From CAZJDV01 sp964544865 (GTDB lineage Bacteria; Chloroflexota; Dehalococcoidia; Lucifugimonadales; CAJWER01): DNA of 64,000 nucleotides. A model generated the notes under the pieces. That model searched no databases and had not been told where the DNA came from. It saw only the letters and a list, made by a program, of their open reading frames with translations. This document shows positions 51,970 to 61,600 of this stretch, one piece after another; within the stretch, counting starts at the first letter, position 1; each line of letters opens with the position of its first letter. A program made the position numbers and the translations under genes. The DNA is taken from assembly GCA_964544865.1 (NCBI GenBank), contig CAZJDV010000005.1, forward strand, positions 1 to 64,000, written 5' to 3'.

Positions 51970-52836
51970 CTAACCCGCGCGTCGCGCGGCGGCGCTCACA
52001 GCGCGGCCAACATACACGCTCGCCATGGCCCGGCGGTACTCCGCCGATGCGTAGATGTCGCCTATGACGTCGTCGCCCAGGTCGCCTTCGACCGCGGCAG
52101 CGGCCTCGGCTATCGCGGTGTCATCGAGGCTCTTGCCCGGGAGCGTGGCCTCTACGGACGAGGCCTTGACCGGGGACGGCGCCAGACCGCCCAAGGCCAC
52201 GCTGGCCGCCGAGCATACGTCACCCTCGACGGTCAAGACGACCGCGGCGCTCAGCACGGCGTAACGGGATGCTGGATGGAAGAACTTGCGGTAGGCCATG
52301 CCCTGGCCGTCCCGCGCGGTGGAAACCTGTATCGAGGTGAGCACCTCGTCTTCGCGCAGGGCCGTGGTCATCAGGCCCTGGAAGAAATCGCTCGCGCCAA
52401 TCTTGCGGTCGCCTCCGGACCCCGTGACGTTGAATGTGGCGCCCAGGGCCGTGAGCACGGACGGCAGGTCGGAGGCGGGGTCTGCGTGGGCGACGTTGCC
52501 CCCGATGGTGGCACGGTTTCGCACCGCGGGATCCGCGATGAATGACGCGGCCTCCGAAAGGAGCGGACAGGCATCCCGCACCGCGCTGGACGAGGCGATC
52601 TCCGCGTGGGGCGTCAGGGCGCCGATTCGCAGCGTGCCGTTGCCAGACTCGACCCCTTTCAGATCGGCGATGCCTCCAATGTCGATCAGTGCTGTCGGCT
52701 CGGCCAGCCGCAGCTTCATCAGCGAGATAAGGCTCTGGCCGCCGGCCAACAGCTTGGCTCCCTCATGTCGGCCCAGCAGGCTTACCGCCTCCGCAACCGA
52801 GCCCGCGCGGTAGTAGTCTACGTCTGCTGAGTACAT
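51970..52836 (-). CDS. coxM: FAD-binding medium subunit, CoxM type
   Basis: 288 residues. Flavoprotein subunit of a molybdenum hydroxylase (aerobic CO dehydrogenase/xanthine dehydrogenase family); it passes electrons from FeS to the quinone pool. FAD motifs are A-G-G-Q-S (31-35 region) and T-I-G-G-N (about 110-114). It starts two bases after the coxL stop with GGGAG inside coxL, so the two are translationally linked. Confidence 0.9.
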   Translation of the reverse strand: MYSADVDYYRAGSVAEAVSLLGRHEGAKLLAGGQSLISLMKLRLAEPTALIDIGGIADLKGVESGNGTLRIGALTPHAEIASSSAVRDACPLLSEAASFIADPAVRNRATIGGNVAHADPASDLPSVLTALGATFNVTGSGGDRKIGASDFFQGLMTTALREDEVLTSIQVSTARDGQGMAYRKFFHPASRYAVLSAAVVLTVEGDVCSAASVALGGLAPSPVKASSVEATLPGKSLDDTAIAEAAAAVEGDLGDDVIGDIYASAEYRRAMASVYVGRAVSAAARRAG

Positions 52837-52838
52837 GG

Positions 52839-55190
52839 CTAGCTCCCTTTCCCGTTTTCATGAATGGCTTTCCAGATCTTCTCGGGGGTCAGCGGCATGT
52901 CGATCTTGTCGACGCCGAGTGGTCTGAGGGCGTCCATCACCGCGTTGTATGCGGTGGCGGTTGACGCTATGGTGCCCGTTTCCCCAACACCTTTTATTCC
53001 CAGAGGATGGTGAGGCGATGCCGTGACGGTGGTCAGTGTCTCGATATTCGGCAACGAGTTGGACTTCGGAATGGCATAGTCCATCATCGAGCCGGTCAGC
53101 AACTGTCCGTCCTCGTCGTAGACAGCGCCTTCCCAGAGGACAGGGCCGATTCCCTGGACCACGCCACCGTGGATCTGGCCGTCCACGATCATCGGGTTGA
53201 TCCGGGGCCCGCAGTCGTCGGCGGCCACGTACCGCTTCACCTCGACGTGGCCGGTGTCCGTGTCCACCTCCACCACGGCTATGTGGGTCCCGAATGGATA
53301 GGTGAAGTTAGGAGGATCGTAGAACGTGGTCGCGTCGAGCCCGGGGTCCATGCCCTCGGGCATGTCCCAGGCCACGTTCGCCATGAGGGCGATGTCCTGG
53401 ATGCTCTTGAACTGGTCCGGCGAGCCCTTTACGAAAAACTTGCCGTCCTCGTAGTCGATGTCCTCGGTGGCGGCCTCCAGGAGGTGGGCGGCGAGAGTCT
53501 TGGCCTTCTCCTTGATCTTCCGCGCGCTCAGGGCGACCGCCGCCCCCGCTACCGCCGTGGTGCGGCTGCCGTAGGTTCCCCAGCCCATCGGGGTGTTGTC
53601 CGTGTCGCCGTGGATTAGCTCCACGTCGTCCACCTCAACGCCGAGCTCGTCGGCCACGATCTGGGCGAAGGTGGTCTCCTCGCCCTGGCCGTGGGGCGAT
53701 GCGCCAGTGAAGACGTTCACTTTGCCGGTCGGATGGAAGCGGACGATGGCGCTCTCCCATAGGCCGCCCTGGAATCCGACGGCCCCGGCGACCTGGGACG
53801 GTCCCAGGCCACAGAGCTCCGCGTACGTGGTCACGCCTATTCCGATATAGCGGCCCTGCTCCCTGAGCGATGCCTGCTCACTGCACAGGTCGTCGTAGCC
53901 GATGTGCCCCAGAGCCAAATCCATCGTTGCTTCGTAGTCGCCGCTGTCGTATGTGAGGCCGGTTGACACGTCGTGTCCGTCCTCGAACGCCGGCAGGAGG
54001 TTCCTCCTTCGTATCTCTACCGGGTCCATGTCCAGCTTGCCGGCAACTAGATCGATGAGCCTCTCCAGCAGGAAGGTCGCCTCGGGGCGGCCCGCTCCTC
54101 GGTACGCGTCAGTGGGGGTTGCGTTGTTGAAAACGCCATAGATGTCGCCGTGGACGTTGGGGATGTCGTAGGCGCCCGAGTACATCAGGCCGTGGAGTAT
54201 CGTGGGAATCCCCGGCGCCGCCGTGGACAGGTATGCACCCATGCCGGCCCAGACGGTGGCGCGAAGGCCAGTGATCTTGCCGTCGCTTGTGGCCGAGATC
54301 GCCACATCCTGAACGTGGTCACGCCCGTGTATCGTGGCCTGGTAGCCCTCGCTGCGGGTGGCCGTCCACTTTACCGGCCGCCCAACCTGCATGGAGCAGA
54401 ATGCCGTGATTACCTCGTCCGCGTAGAACGGGATCTTGCTGCCGAAACCGCCCCCAACCTCCGGGGCGATGACCCGGATCTTATGCTCGGGGATCCCTGT
54501 AACCACCGAGCAGAGGAAGCGGGCGACATGAGGATTCTGCGTGGTGCTCCACAGGGTCAACTCGCCCATCGGAGCCGTCCACTGCGCCACGGCGGAACGG
54601 GGCTCCATGGCGTTGGGGATCAGCCGCTGGTGGACGATGCGCTCCTCAACGACGACGTCGGCGTCTTCGAAGGCGACATCGGTGTCGCCGCCCGAGACCA
54701 CCCAGTGAAACGCCTGGTTGCCCGGGGCGTCCTCGTGAAGCTGTGGCGCGCCCGACTTCGTCGCCTTCTCGGGGTCGACGACGACCGGCAGCGGGTCATA
54801 TTCTACGTCGATTAGGCCTAGGGCGTCCTCGGCCTGGTAACGGCTCTCGGCGACCACGACCGCCACGGCCTCGCCCGCATATCGGACGACATCCTTGGCT
54901 ATTGCCGGATGGTCGACCGCCTTGAGGTCCGAGTCTGGGATAAGCCACGCGCAGGGCACGGGGTTGAGCGATGCGGCGTCTGTGCCGGTGAAGACCCCGA
55001 GCACCCCCTCCTGCACTGCGGCCTCACTCGTGTCAATGCTCGTGATGCCGGCGTGGGCGTAGGGGCTTCGCAAGATGGCCGCGTAGGCCATGTCCGGGAG
55101 CTTGATGTCGTCGGTGTATGAAGCTTGGCCAGTGATAAGGCGCGGGTCCTCGCGTCGGCGTATGCCGGAGCTGAATATTCTGCTGGTCAT
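52839..55190 (-). CDS. coxL: Molybdopterin-binding large subunit, CoxL form II type
   Basis: 783 residues from ATG 55190, overlapping the coxS stop as ATGA. Catalytic subunit with molybdopterin cytosine dinucleotide. The diagnostic loop reads A-Y-R-G-A-G-R (362-368), the form II signature; true CO dehydrogenases (form I) have A-Y-x-C-S-F-R with a Cu-ligating cysteine. The substrate is therefore more likely an aldehyde, purine or other small molecule than CO, although form II has been linked to CO oxidation. G-G-F-G-S-K near 245 and the catalytic-base motif G-V-G-E-T-G near the C-terminus are present. Confidence 0.93.
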   Translation of the reverse strand: MTSRIFSSGIRRREDPRLITGQASYTDDIKLPDMAYAAILRSPYAHAGITSIDTSEAAVQEGVLGVFTGTDAASLNPVPCAWLIPDSDLKAVDHPAIAKDVVRYAGEAVAVVVAESRYQAEDALGLIDVEYDPLPVVVDPEKATKSGAPQLHEDAPGNQAFHWVVSGGDTDVAFEDADVVVEERIVHQRLIPNAMEPRSAVAQWTAPMGELTLWSTTQNPHVARFLCSVVTGIPEHKIRVIAPEVGGGFGSKIPFYADEVITAFCSMQVGRPVKWTATRSEGYQATIHGRDHVQDVAISATSDGKITGLRATVWAGMGAYLSTAAPGIPTILHGLMYSGAYDIPNVHGDIYGVFNNATPTDAYRGAGRPEATFLLERLIDLVAGKLDMDPVEIRRRNLLPAFEDGHDVSTGLTYDSGDYEATMDLALGHIGYDDLCSEQASLREQGRYIGIGVTTYAELCGLGPSQVAGAVGFQGGLWESAIVRFHPTGKVNVFTGASPHGQGEETTFAQIVADELGVEVDDVELIHGDTDNTPMGWGTYGSRTTAVAGAAVALSARKIKEKAKTLAAHLLEAATEDIDYEDGKFFVKGSPDQFKSIQDIALMANVAWDMPEGMDPGLDATTFYDPPNFTYPFGTHIAVVEVDTDTGHVEVKRYVAADDCGPRINPMIVDGQIHGGVVQGIGPVLWEGAVYDEDGQLLTGSMMDYAIPKSNSLPNIETLTTVTASPHHPLGIKGVGETGTIASTATAYNAVMDALRPLGVDKIDMPLTPEKIWKAIHENGKGS

Positions 55191-55663
55191 GACTTGCCTC
55201 CCATCACCGCCGCCGCTTCCCCAACGGCGAGCACTATGTTTTGGTAGCCCGTACAGCGGCAATAGTTGCCCGTGAGGGCGTGGCGGACCTCCTCCTCCGA
55301 TGGGTCGGGGTTGACGCGGAGCAGCTCGTTCGCCGCCATTATCATGCCCGGCGTGCAAAACCCGCACTGCAACCCGTGCTTGTTCCAGAACGCCTCTTGC
55401 AGTGCGTGGAGTTTGCCGTCCTCGCCCAGCCCCTCGATAGTGATGATGGTGGCTCCGTCGGCCTGTACCGCGAGCGAGTTGCACGCCTTGACCGATACGC
55501 CGTTCATCATCACCGTGCAGGACCCGCACTGACTCGTGTCGCACCCGACTTTCGTGCCGGTGAGTCCCGCGGTATCGCGGATAAAGTGAACCAGCAGCAG
55601 CCTGGGCTCGACCTCGTCTTCGTAGACGCGCCCGTTAATGCTGATCCGAACGGGAATCTTCAT
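55187..55663 (-). CDS. coxS: [2Fe-2S] small subunit, CoxS type
   Basis: 158 residues from ATG 55663 (GAGGAGG upstream). Carries two [2Fe-2S] clusters: plant-ferredoxin-type C-D-T-S-Q-C-G-S-C near 42-50 with the fourth cysteine near 62, and the alpha-helical type C-G-F-C near 102-105 and C-R-C near 137-139. It relays electrons from the molybdenum centre to FAD. First gene of the operon, with a TTGACA/TACAGT promoter. The order S-L-M differs from the M-S-L order of classical cox operons. Confidence 0.93.
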   Translation of the reverse strand: MKIPVRISINGRVYEDEVEPRLLLVHFIRDTAGLTGTKVGCDTSQCGSCTVMMNGVSVKACNSLAVQADGATIITIEGLGEDGKLHALQEAFWNKHGLQCGFCTPGMIMAANELLRVNPDPSEEEVRHALTGNYCRCTGYQNIVLAVGEAAAVMGGKS

Positions 55664-56011
55664 CGATAGCACCTCCTCGAAGGTTGTCGCATGGCTGGAC
55701 ACCGAGGCCTTCGCAGGCCGACGACTGGTCCTGCGCCTAACGGAAAACAGGGTGTTTCGCGTCCGTTGCCACTGTAGGCCAACAAGGTATTGATGTCAAC
55801 TGAGTGAAAGACGTCACATATCTATCAGATTCTTGAGTGATGTCAACCTTTCGGACGTGGACAGCAGCCGCCATGAACGAATCACCGAGGAGCGCATGCG
55901 GCGGGTGAAATCCTCGGAGTTGAAACGAGGGTTTTGGACTGGTATCCTGAACCGCAATCGCGTCCATAGAGTGGTCCAGGCCCGTGTATGAAACCAGAGA
56001 GGGAGCCAAGA
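55664..56011. other. Divergent control region between coxS and the acyl-CoA synthetase
   Basis: About 350 bases holding the cox promoter, the two GATGTCAAC repeats 47 bases apart and a second TTGACA on the reverse strand. No gene is seen. Confidence 0.5.
55771..55799 (-). promoter_or_regulatory. Promoter TTGACA-17-TACAGT for the cox operon
   Basis: Reverse-strand -35 TTGACA (55799-55794) and -10 TACAGT (55776-55771) at 17 bases, about 105 bases before coxS. The -35 overlaps one of two GATGTCAAC direct repeats (55792-55800 and 55839-55847). Confidence 0.6.
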
Positions 56012-58129
56012 ATGACCGACAAGAGCGAAAACGTCGAGACCAGTGAAGCCCAGATCGCCGCTCACTGGAAGGAAGAGGAGGTCATCAGCCCGAGTGCGGC
56101 GTTCGTCGCCCAGGCGAACATGGCCGATCCCGGCGTGTTCGACAGGTTCAGCATGGACAACTTTCCCGAGTGTTTTCGAGAGTATGCGGACCTCCTGAGC
56201 TGGGACCGCGACTGGGACACGACCCTGGACACGTCCAACCCTCCATTCTGGAAATGGTTCGTCGGCGGGAAGCTGAACGCCAGCTACAACTGCGTCGACA
56301 GGCACCTGCCGACGTCCAAGAACAAGGCGGCGTTTATCTGGGTGCCGGAGAAGGAGGACGAGGAAGACCGGGTGGTGACGTACCAGGATCTCTACGTGAG
56401 GGTCAACGAGTTCGCGGCGCTGCTCCAGGATTTCGCGGGCGTCAAGACGGGCGACCGGGTCACGTTCCACATGCCGATGATGGTGGAACTCCCGGTCTCG
56501 ATGCTCGCCAGCGCGCGGCTCGGCGTGGTCCACTCTCAAGTGTTCGGTGGATTCAGCGGCTCGGCCTGCGGCGACCGGATAGTGGACTCTGGGAGCCACA
56601 TCCTGGTCACGATGGATTCGTACTGGCGCAACGGCGAGCTGCTAGACCACAAGATCAAGGCCGATGAGGCCGTGGAGCAGGCCGAGAAGAACGGGATGAA
56701 GGTCGACAAGGTGCTGGTCTGGCGGCGGTATCCAGGGAAGTACTCGTCCCCGACGCCGATGGTAGAGGGACGCGATTACTTCGTCGACGAGCTGCTGGAG
56801 GAGTATCGCGGCAAGAGGGTCGAGCCCGTGTCCATGCCGGCCGAGGCGCCCCTGTTCCTCATGTACACCAGCGGCACGACGGCGAAGCCCAAGGGATGCC
56901 AGCACAGCACCGGCGGATACATGTCCTATGTCGCGGGCACGGCCAAGTTCTACCAGGACATCCACCCCGAGGATGTCTACTGGTGCTTTGCCGACATCGG
57001 TTGGATAACCGGTCACTCGTACATCGTCTACGGCCCCCTGGCCGTCAATGCGACCAGCGTGATGTACGAGGGTGTGCCGACCTATCCCGACCCCGGCAGG
57101 CCGTGGCGGATAGCCGAGCGTCTCGACGTGAACATCTTCCACACGGCGCCCACCACCATTCGCATGCTCAGAAAGGTCGGCCCCGACGAGCCGCCGAAGT
57201 ACAACTATCACTTCAAGCACATGACCACAGTCGGCGAGCCGATTGAGCCCGCGGTGTGGAGGTGGTACCACGAGGTCGTGGGCAAGAGGGAGGCCGCCAT
57301 AGTAGACACCTACTGGCAGACCGAGAACGGCGGGTTCCTGGGTTCCACCCTGCCGGCCCTTCAGCCGATGAAGCCGGGGAGCTGCGGGCCCGGTGTGCTG
57401 GGCATCTTTCCGGTGATCTACGACGAGGAGCGCAACGAGGTCGAACCCGGCAGCGGCAACGGTGGCAACATCTGCATCAGGAACCCCTGGCCGGGATTCA
57501 TGCAGACGATCTGGGGCGACCCCGACCGGTTTGTAGACACCTACTTCAGCAAGTATTGCAAAGACACCGACAGCAAGGACTGGCGCGACTGGCCCTACCT
57601 TACCGGCGACGGCGCCATGCAGGCGGCGGACGGGTACTTCCGTATCGTGGGGCGCGTGGACGACGTTATTAACGTCGCCGGCCACAGGCTGGGCACAAAG
57701 GAGCTGGAGTCCGCCGCACTCACCGTCGAGGCGATTGGTGAGGCGGCCGCAGTGCCCGCGTTCGACGAGCTCAGAGGCCGGGTCCCCGAGATCTACGTCT
57801 CCCTCAAGCCCGGCTACGAGGGTGTGACGGACATCGAGGACCAGGTGAAGGACGCTCTACGGCGGATAATCGGGCCGATCGCCCGCCCCGCTCACGTCTG
57901 GGTCAGCGCAGATCTCCCCAAGACCCGCTCTGGAAAGATCATGCGGCGCGTGATAGCCGCCATATCCAACTTCATGGACGTGGGTGACACCACGACCCTG
58001 GCGAACCCTGAGATCGTCGAGGTAATTCGCGAGGCGGTCCAGAGCGCCAAAGTCCAGGCTGGAGAGGTCCCAGAAGGGCTCTCAGAGGCGGTGCAGGAAG
58101 AGTTCCGGCGCTTCGGCGAGGAGTCCTAG
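56012..58129 (+). CDS. Acetyl-CoA synthetase-like AMP-forming acyl-CoA ligase
   Basis: 705 residues from ATG 56012 (GAGGGAG upstream), longer than typical Acs (about 650). Activates acetate or a related short acid with ATP and CoA. P-loop-like motif Y-T-S-G-T-T-A-K-P-K-G near residue 290, A-D-I-G-W-I-T-G-H-S, D-T-Y-W-Q-T-E-N-G-G (usual D-T-W-W-Q-T-E-T-G-G) and G-R-V-D-D-V-I-N-V-A-G-H-R; the catalytic lysine is in T-R-S-G-K-I-M-R-R. The small changes in the acid-binding motif allow a substrate other than acetate, for example propionate. It is divergent from the cox operon. Confidence 0.85.
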   Translation: MTDKSENVETSEAQIAAHWKEEEVISPSAAFVAQANMADPGVFDRFSMDNFPECFREYADLLSWDRDWDTTLDTSNPPFWKWFVGGKLNASYNCVDRHLPTSKNKAAFIWVPEKEDEEDRVVTYQDLYVRVNEFAALLQDFAGVKTGDRVTFHMPMMVELPVSMLASARLGVVHSQVFGGFSGSACGDRIVDSGSHILVTMDSYWRNGELLDHKIKADEAVEQAEKNGMKVDKVLVWRRYPGKYSSPTPMVEGRDYFVDELLEEYRGKRVEPVSMPAEAPLFLMYTSGTTAKPKGCQHSTGGYMSYVAGTAKFYQDIHPEDVYWCFADIGWITGHSYIVYGPLAVNATSVMYEGVPTYPDPGRPWRIAERLDVNIFHTAPTTIRMLRKVGPDEPPKYNYHFKHMTTVGEPIEPAVWRWYHEVVGKREAAIVDTYWQTENGGFLGSTLPALQPMKPGSCGPGVLGIFPVIYDEERNEVEPGSGNGGNICIRNPWPGFMQTIWGDPDRFVDTYFSKYCKDTDSKDWRDWPYLTGDGAMQAADGYFRIVGRVDDVINVAGHRLGTKELESAALTVEAIGEAAAVPAFDELRGRVPEIYVSLKPGYEGVTDIEDQVKDALRRIIGPIARPAHVWVSADLPKTRSGKIMRRVIAAISNFMDVGDTTTLANPEIVEVIREAVQSAKVQAGEVPEGLSEAVQEEFRRFGEES

Positions 58130-58679
58130 CTGGCGCTCCGCCAACCGCAAAGCGATCTCCTGGCCCTACGAGTGGAGGGATGGGCCGCGCCCGATCGCCG
58201 GGGGAAAGCCGCCTGTTTATCGGCTTAGGTGGCAGGTTCGATCGCCGGTGTCTTCAAGCTCTACTTCGGGCCTGCGATGAGCATAGAACGCGTCGATCTG
58301 CCCACAAAGGACAAAGCCTTGCTGGACGCCGAGCTGTCAGAGGGCGTGCGGCACTAATGGTCTGTTCAGTCTACCGTGATGCAGGATGACATTGGGCGAA
58401 CCTATGTGGGCGCGCCTCTCGCCAATGCGGCGAAGGATGCCCATTGGAAATCGCCATTGGCGGTAGGATCTTCCCCTTCCTTGCAATAGCTTGTGCTGAG
58501 TCCTTCGAGCGAAATTGATACGAGGTGATAGTCGAGATGTTTGCTCGGCGGCACTTCCAGGGCAACGAGTCCTTCGGGTAGTCGATGGCGGCGTTGGTGC
58601 GGAGGTGCTAGGAGGCTGGGACTCATTGCGGCGTGTAGCCGCCGCGGACCGACGAGCGCCAGGGCGAAAAGAGGTTTCT
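58130..58679. other. Intergenic region with a possible micro-ORF
   Basis: About 550 bases. It holds the 42-codon frame described separately and, on the reverse strand, an open frame (58402-58626) without recognisable family. No tRNA or hairpin was found. Confidence 0.4.
58229..58357 (+). CDS. Possible 42-residue small protein
   Basis: GTG 58229 to TAA 58357. The peptide has a hydrophobic start (A-G-S-I-A-G-V-F-K-L-Y-F-G-P-A) and a polar end (R-V-D-L-P-T-K-D-K-A-L-L-D-A-E-L). It looks more protein-like than chance frames, but the ribosome site is poor. It may be a real micro-protein or the remnant of a longer gene. Confidence 0.3.
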   Translation: MAGSIAGVFKLYFGPAMSIERVDLPTKDKALLDAELSEGVRH

Positions 58680-61600
58680 TTGACCGCTGCCAGTATTAGC
58701 CCCGACATTCTCCGCACCCTCGAATGGAGGTCCATCGGGCCGCACCGCGGGGGCCGGGTGGTGGCCGTGGCCGGAGACCCACGGGACCGGAACACGTTTT
58801 ACTTCGGGGCCTGCGCCGGCGGTGTCTGGAAGTCCACCGACGGCGGCACGTACTGGCAGAACGTCTCGGACGGTTTCTTCCGCACCTCAGCCGTGGGGGC
58901 CCTGGCCGTCGCCGAATCCGACCCGGCGGTCATATACGCCGGCACCGGCGAGGCCTGCATCCGCAGCGACGTCTCCCACGGCGACGGCGTGTACAGGTCA
59001 AACAACGCCGGCAAGACCTGGACGCACCTGGGTCTGGAGGACACCCGCCATATATCGCGTATTCGGATTCATCCCGACGACCTCGATGTCGTATACGCCG
59101 CCGCCCTCGGCCACGCCTATGGACCTAACCGGCAGCGGGGCGTGTTCCGCTCCAAGGACGGCGGCGAGACGTGGGAGCACGTCCTGTTCAAGAGCGAGAG
59201 GGCAGGGGCCATCGACCTGTCCATGGACCCTAACAATCCCCGCATTCTCTACGCGGCTATCTGGCAGGTCCTGCGGACCCCGTGGAGCCTTACGAGCGCC
59301 GGTCCGGAGAGCGGCCTGTGGAGGTCCACCGACGGTGGCGACACCTGGACTGACCTGACCGGTCATCCCGGCATGCCCGAGGGCATAAAGGGCCGCATCG
59401 GCGTGGCCGTCTCACCGGCAAGATCGGGCCGCGTCTGGGCCATCGTCGAGGCCAAGGACGGCGCACTACTGCGATCCGACGACGGTGGCGATACCTGGGA
59501 GACTGTCAACGACAGCTCCATCGCCAAGCAACGCCCTTTCTATCACCAGCACATCTTCGCCCACCCGACGGACCCGGACACGATGTGGACATTGCCGATT
59601 CAGGCTTGGAGGTCCGACGACGGCGGACGCACATTCACCATGATGACCACGCCCCACAGCGACAACCACGACCTGTGGATCGACCCGCGGGACCCGAGGC
59701 GCATGATAGAGGGGAACGACGGCGGCGCCTGCGTCTCCTTCAACGGCGGGGACGCCTGGTCCACTATTTACAACCAGCCCACGTCCCAGTTCTACCACGT
59801 CGCCGCCGACACCCGATGTCCGTACCGAGTCTACGGCACGCAGCAGGACAACACGGCCATCAGCGTCCCAAGTCGCTCGCAGAAAGGTGCCATCCTGTGG
59901 CAGGACTGCTACGCGGTCGGACCTTCGGAGAGCGGATATGTCGCAGTCAGGCCCGACAACCCCGATATCGTCTACTCCGGGGCCGTCGGCAGCGCCCCGG
60001 GCGGAGGGGGCGCCCTGCTGCGGTACGACCACGCAAGCGGCCAGGCCAGGATCATCACAGTATGGCCGGAGATGTCCTACGGCCTTGGGGCCAGAGACAT
60101 GCGATATCGGTTCCAATGGACGTTCCCGATCGTCATCTCGCCCCACGACCCGAACGTGCTGTATGTCGCCGCCAACAGGGTGTTTCGCTCCGTCGACGAG
60201 GGCACCACCTGGGCGGCCATCTCCCCTGATCTCACGCGGGACGACGCCACGAAGGGTGAGCCGGGAGGCGGGCCGATCAGTCGTGACGTGTCCGGCGCGG
60301 AGGTCTATTGCACCATATTCTCCTTCGCCGAGTCGCCCCATGAGTCGGGCGTATTCTGGGCCGGCTCCGACGACGGCCTGGTCCACGTGTCCCGCGACGG
60401 CGGCGCATCGTGGTCGGACGTGACGCCGGCGGGCCTTCCAGAGTGGGCCACCGTGAGCATGATCGAGCTGTCTTCGCACAACCCTGACACCGTCTATGTG
60501 GCGGCCTGGAACTACAAGCTCGACGACTACGCGGCGTACCTGTACCGGACCAGGGACGGCGGAGAGGCCTGGGAGTCCATCGTGGAGGGCTTCCCCGAGG
60601 GCGAGTTCGTTCGGGTCGTCAGGGAGGACCCAGTGAGGCCCGGTCTCCTGTACGCCGGCACCGAGACGGGGGTCTACGTGTCCCTGGACGCCGGCGACTC
60701 TTGGGAGTCCTTGCGGCTGAATCTGCCGGTGGCCCCGGTGCACGATCTAGTGGTCAAGGACGGCGATCTGGTGGCGGCGACCCATGGCCGGTCGTTCTGG
60801 ATCCTTGACGACCTGACACCGCTGAGGCAGCTCACCGATGACGTGCTGCTACGCCCTGCCCATCTGTTCGAGTCTCCTCCCGCCTACCGAATGCCACCGA
60901 TACTGGGGGAGACGGCGGCATTTCGCCAGGGGCCAGGCAAGAACTACGGCGTGGCCCTCGGCGCGCCCGCGACATTCGTGGACGGCCCATCCCGTACCGG
61001 CGGTGTCGCTCGTAACTTCTTGGACGCCGGCCACAACCCGCCGGGCGGTGTGATCGTGACCTACCACCTGCGGGAGAGACCGGGGCTGGGGCTAGAGTTG
61101 GCTTTTTTCGATGAAAACGGACACGAGATCAGGCGCTTCTCCGCCGGCGACGAGGGGGCCCCCGATGTGCCCGCGGATCCGGGAATGAACCGCTTCGTCT
61201 GGGACATGCGCTACCCGGGCGCGCGGGAGGCAGCGGGAGACGCGGGCGCGGGCCTGATCGCAGGGCCGGTCCTGGCGGGGCCGCTGGTGACGCCGGGGGC
61301 GTACTCCGTGAGGCTCGACTTGGCGGGCGAGACCTACACCCGGTCCGTTGAGGTCCGCGCGGCCCCCCGGGCGCAGGTCTCCGACGACGAACTGGCGGCC
61401 CAGTTCGCCCTACTCATCAGGATTCGCGACCGACTCTCGGAGACCCACGACAGAATCAACGAGTTGCGTAGCGTGCGCCGCCAGGTAGGCGATTGGCTGG
61501 CCCGCGGCAAGGGCCGGCCAGGCGAGGTGGCGCTCGCCGAAGTCGGGGGCGAAATCGTGGAAACGTTGAACGCGGCCGAGAGCGAACTGATCTCGACACG

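Noticed and set aside
58228..58250. T-loop-like GGTTCGATCGCC suggesting a tRNA
   Set aside because: No acceptor stem, anticodon stem or CCA end fits around it; it lies within the possible micro-ORF.
59466..60743. Reverse open frame of 425 codons opposite the BNR gene
   Set aside because: Mirror of the Asp-box repeats on the other strand; no independent support.
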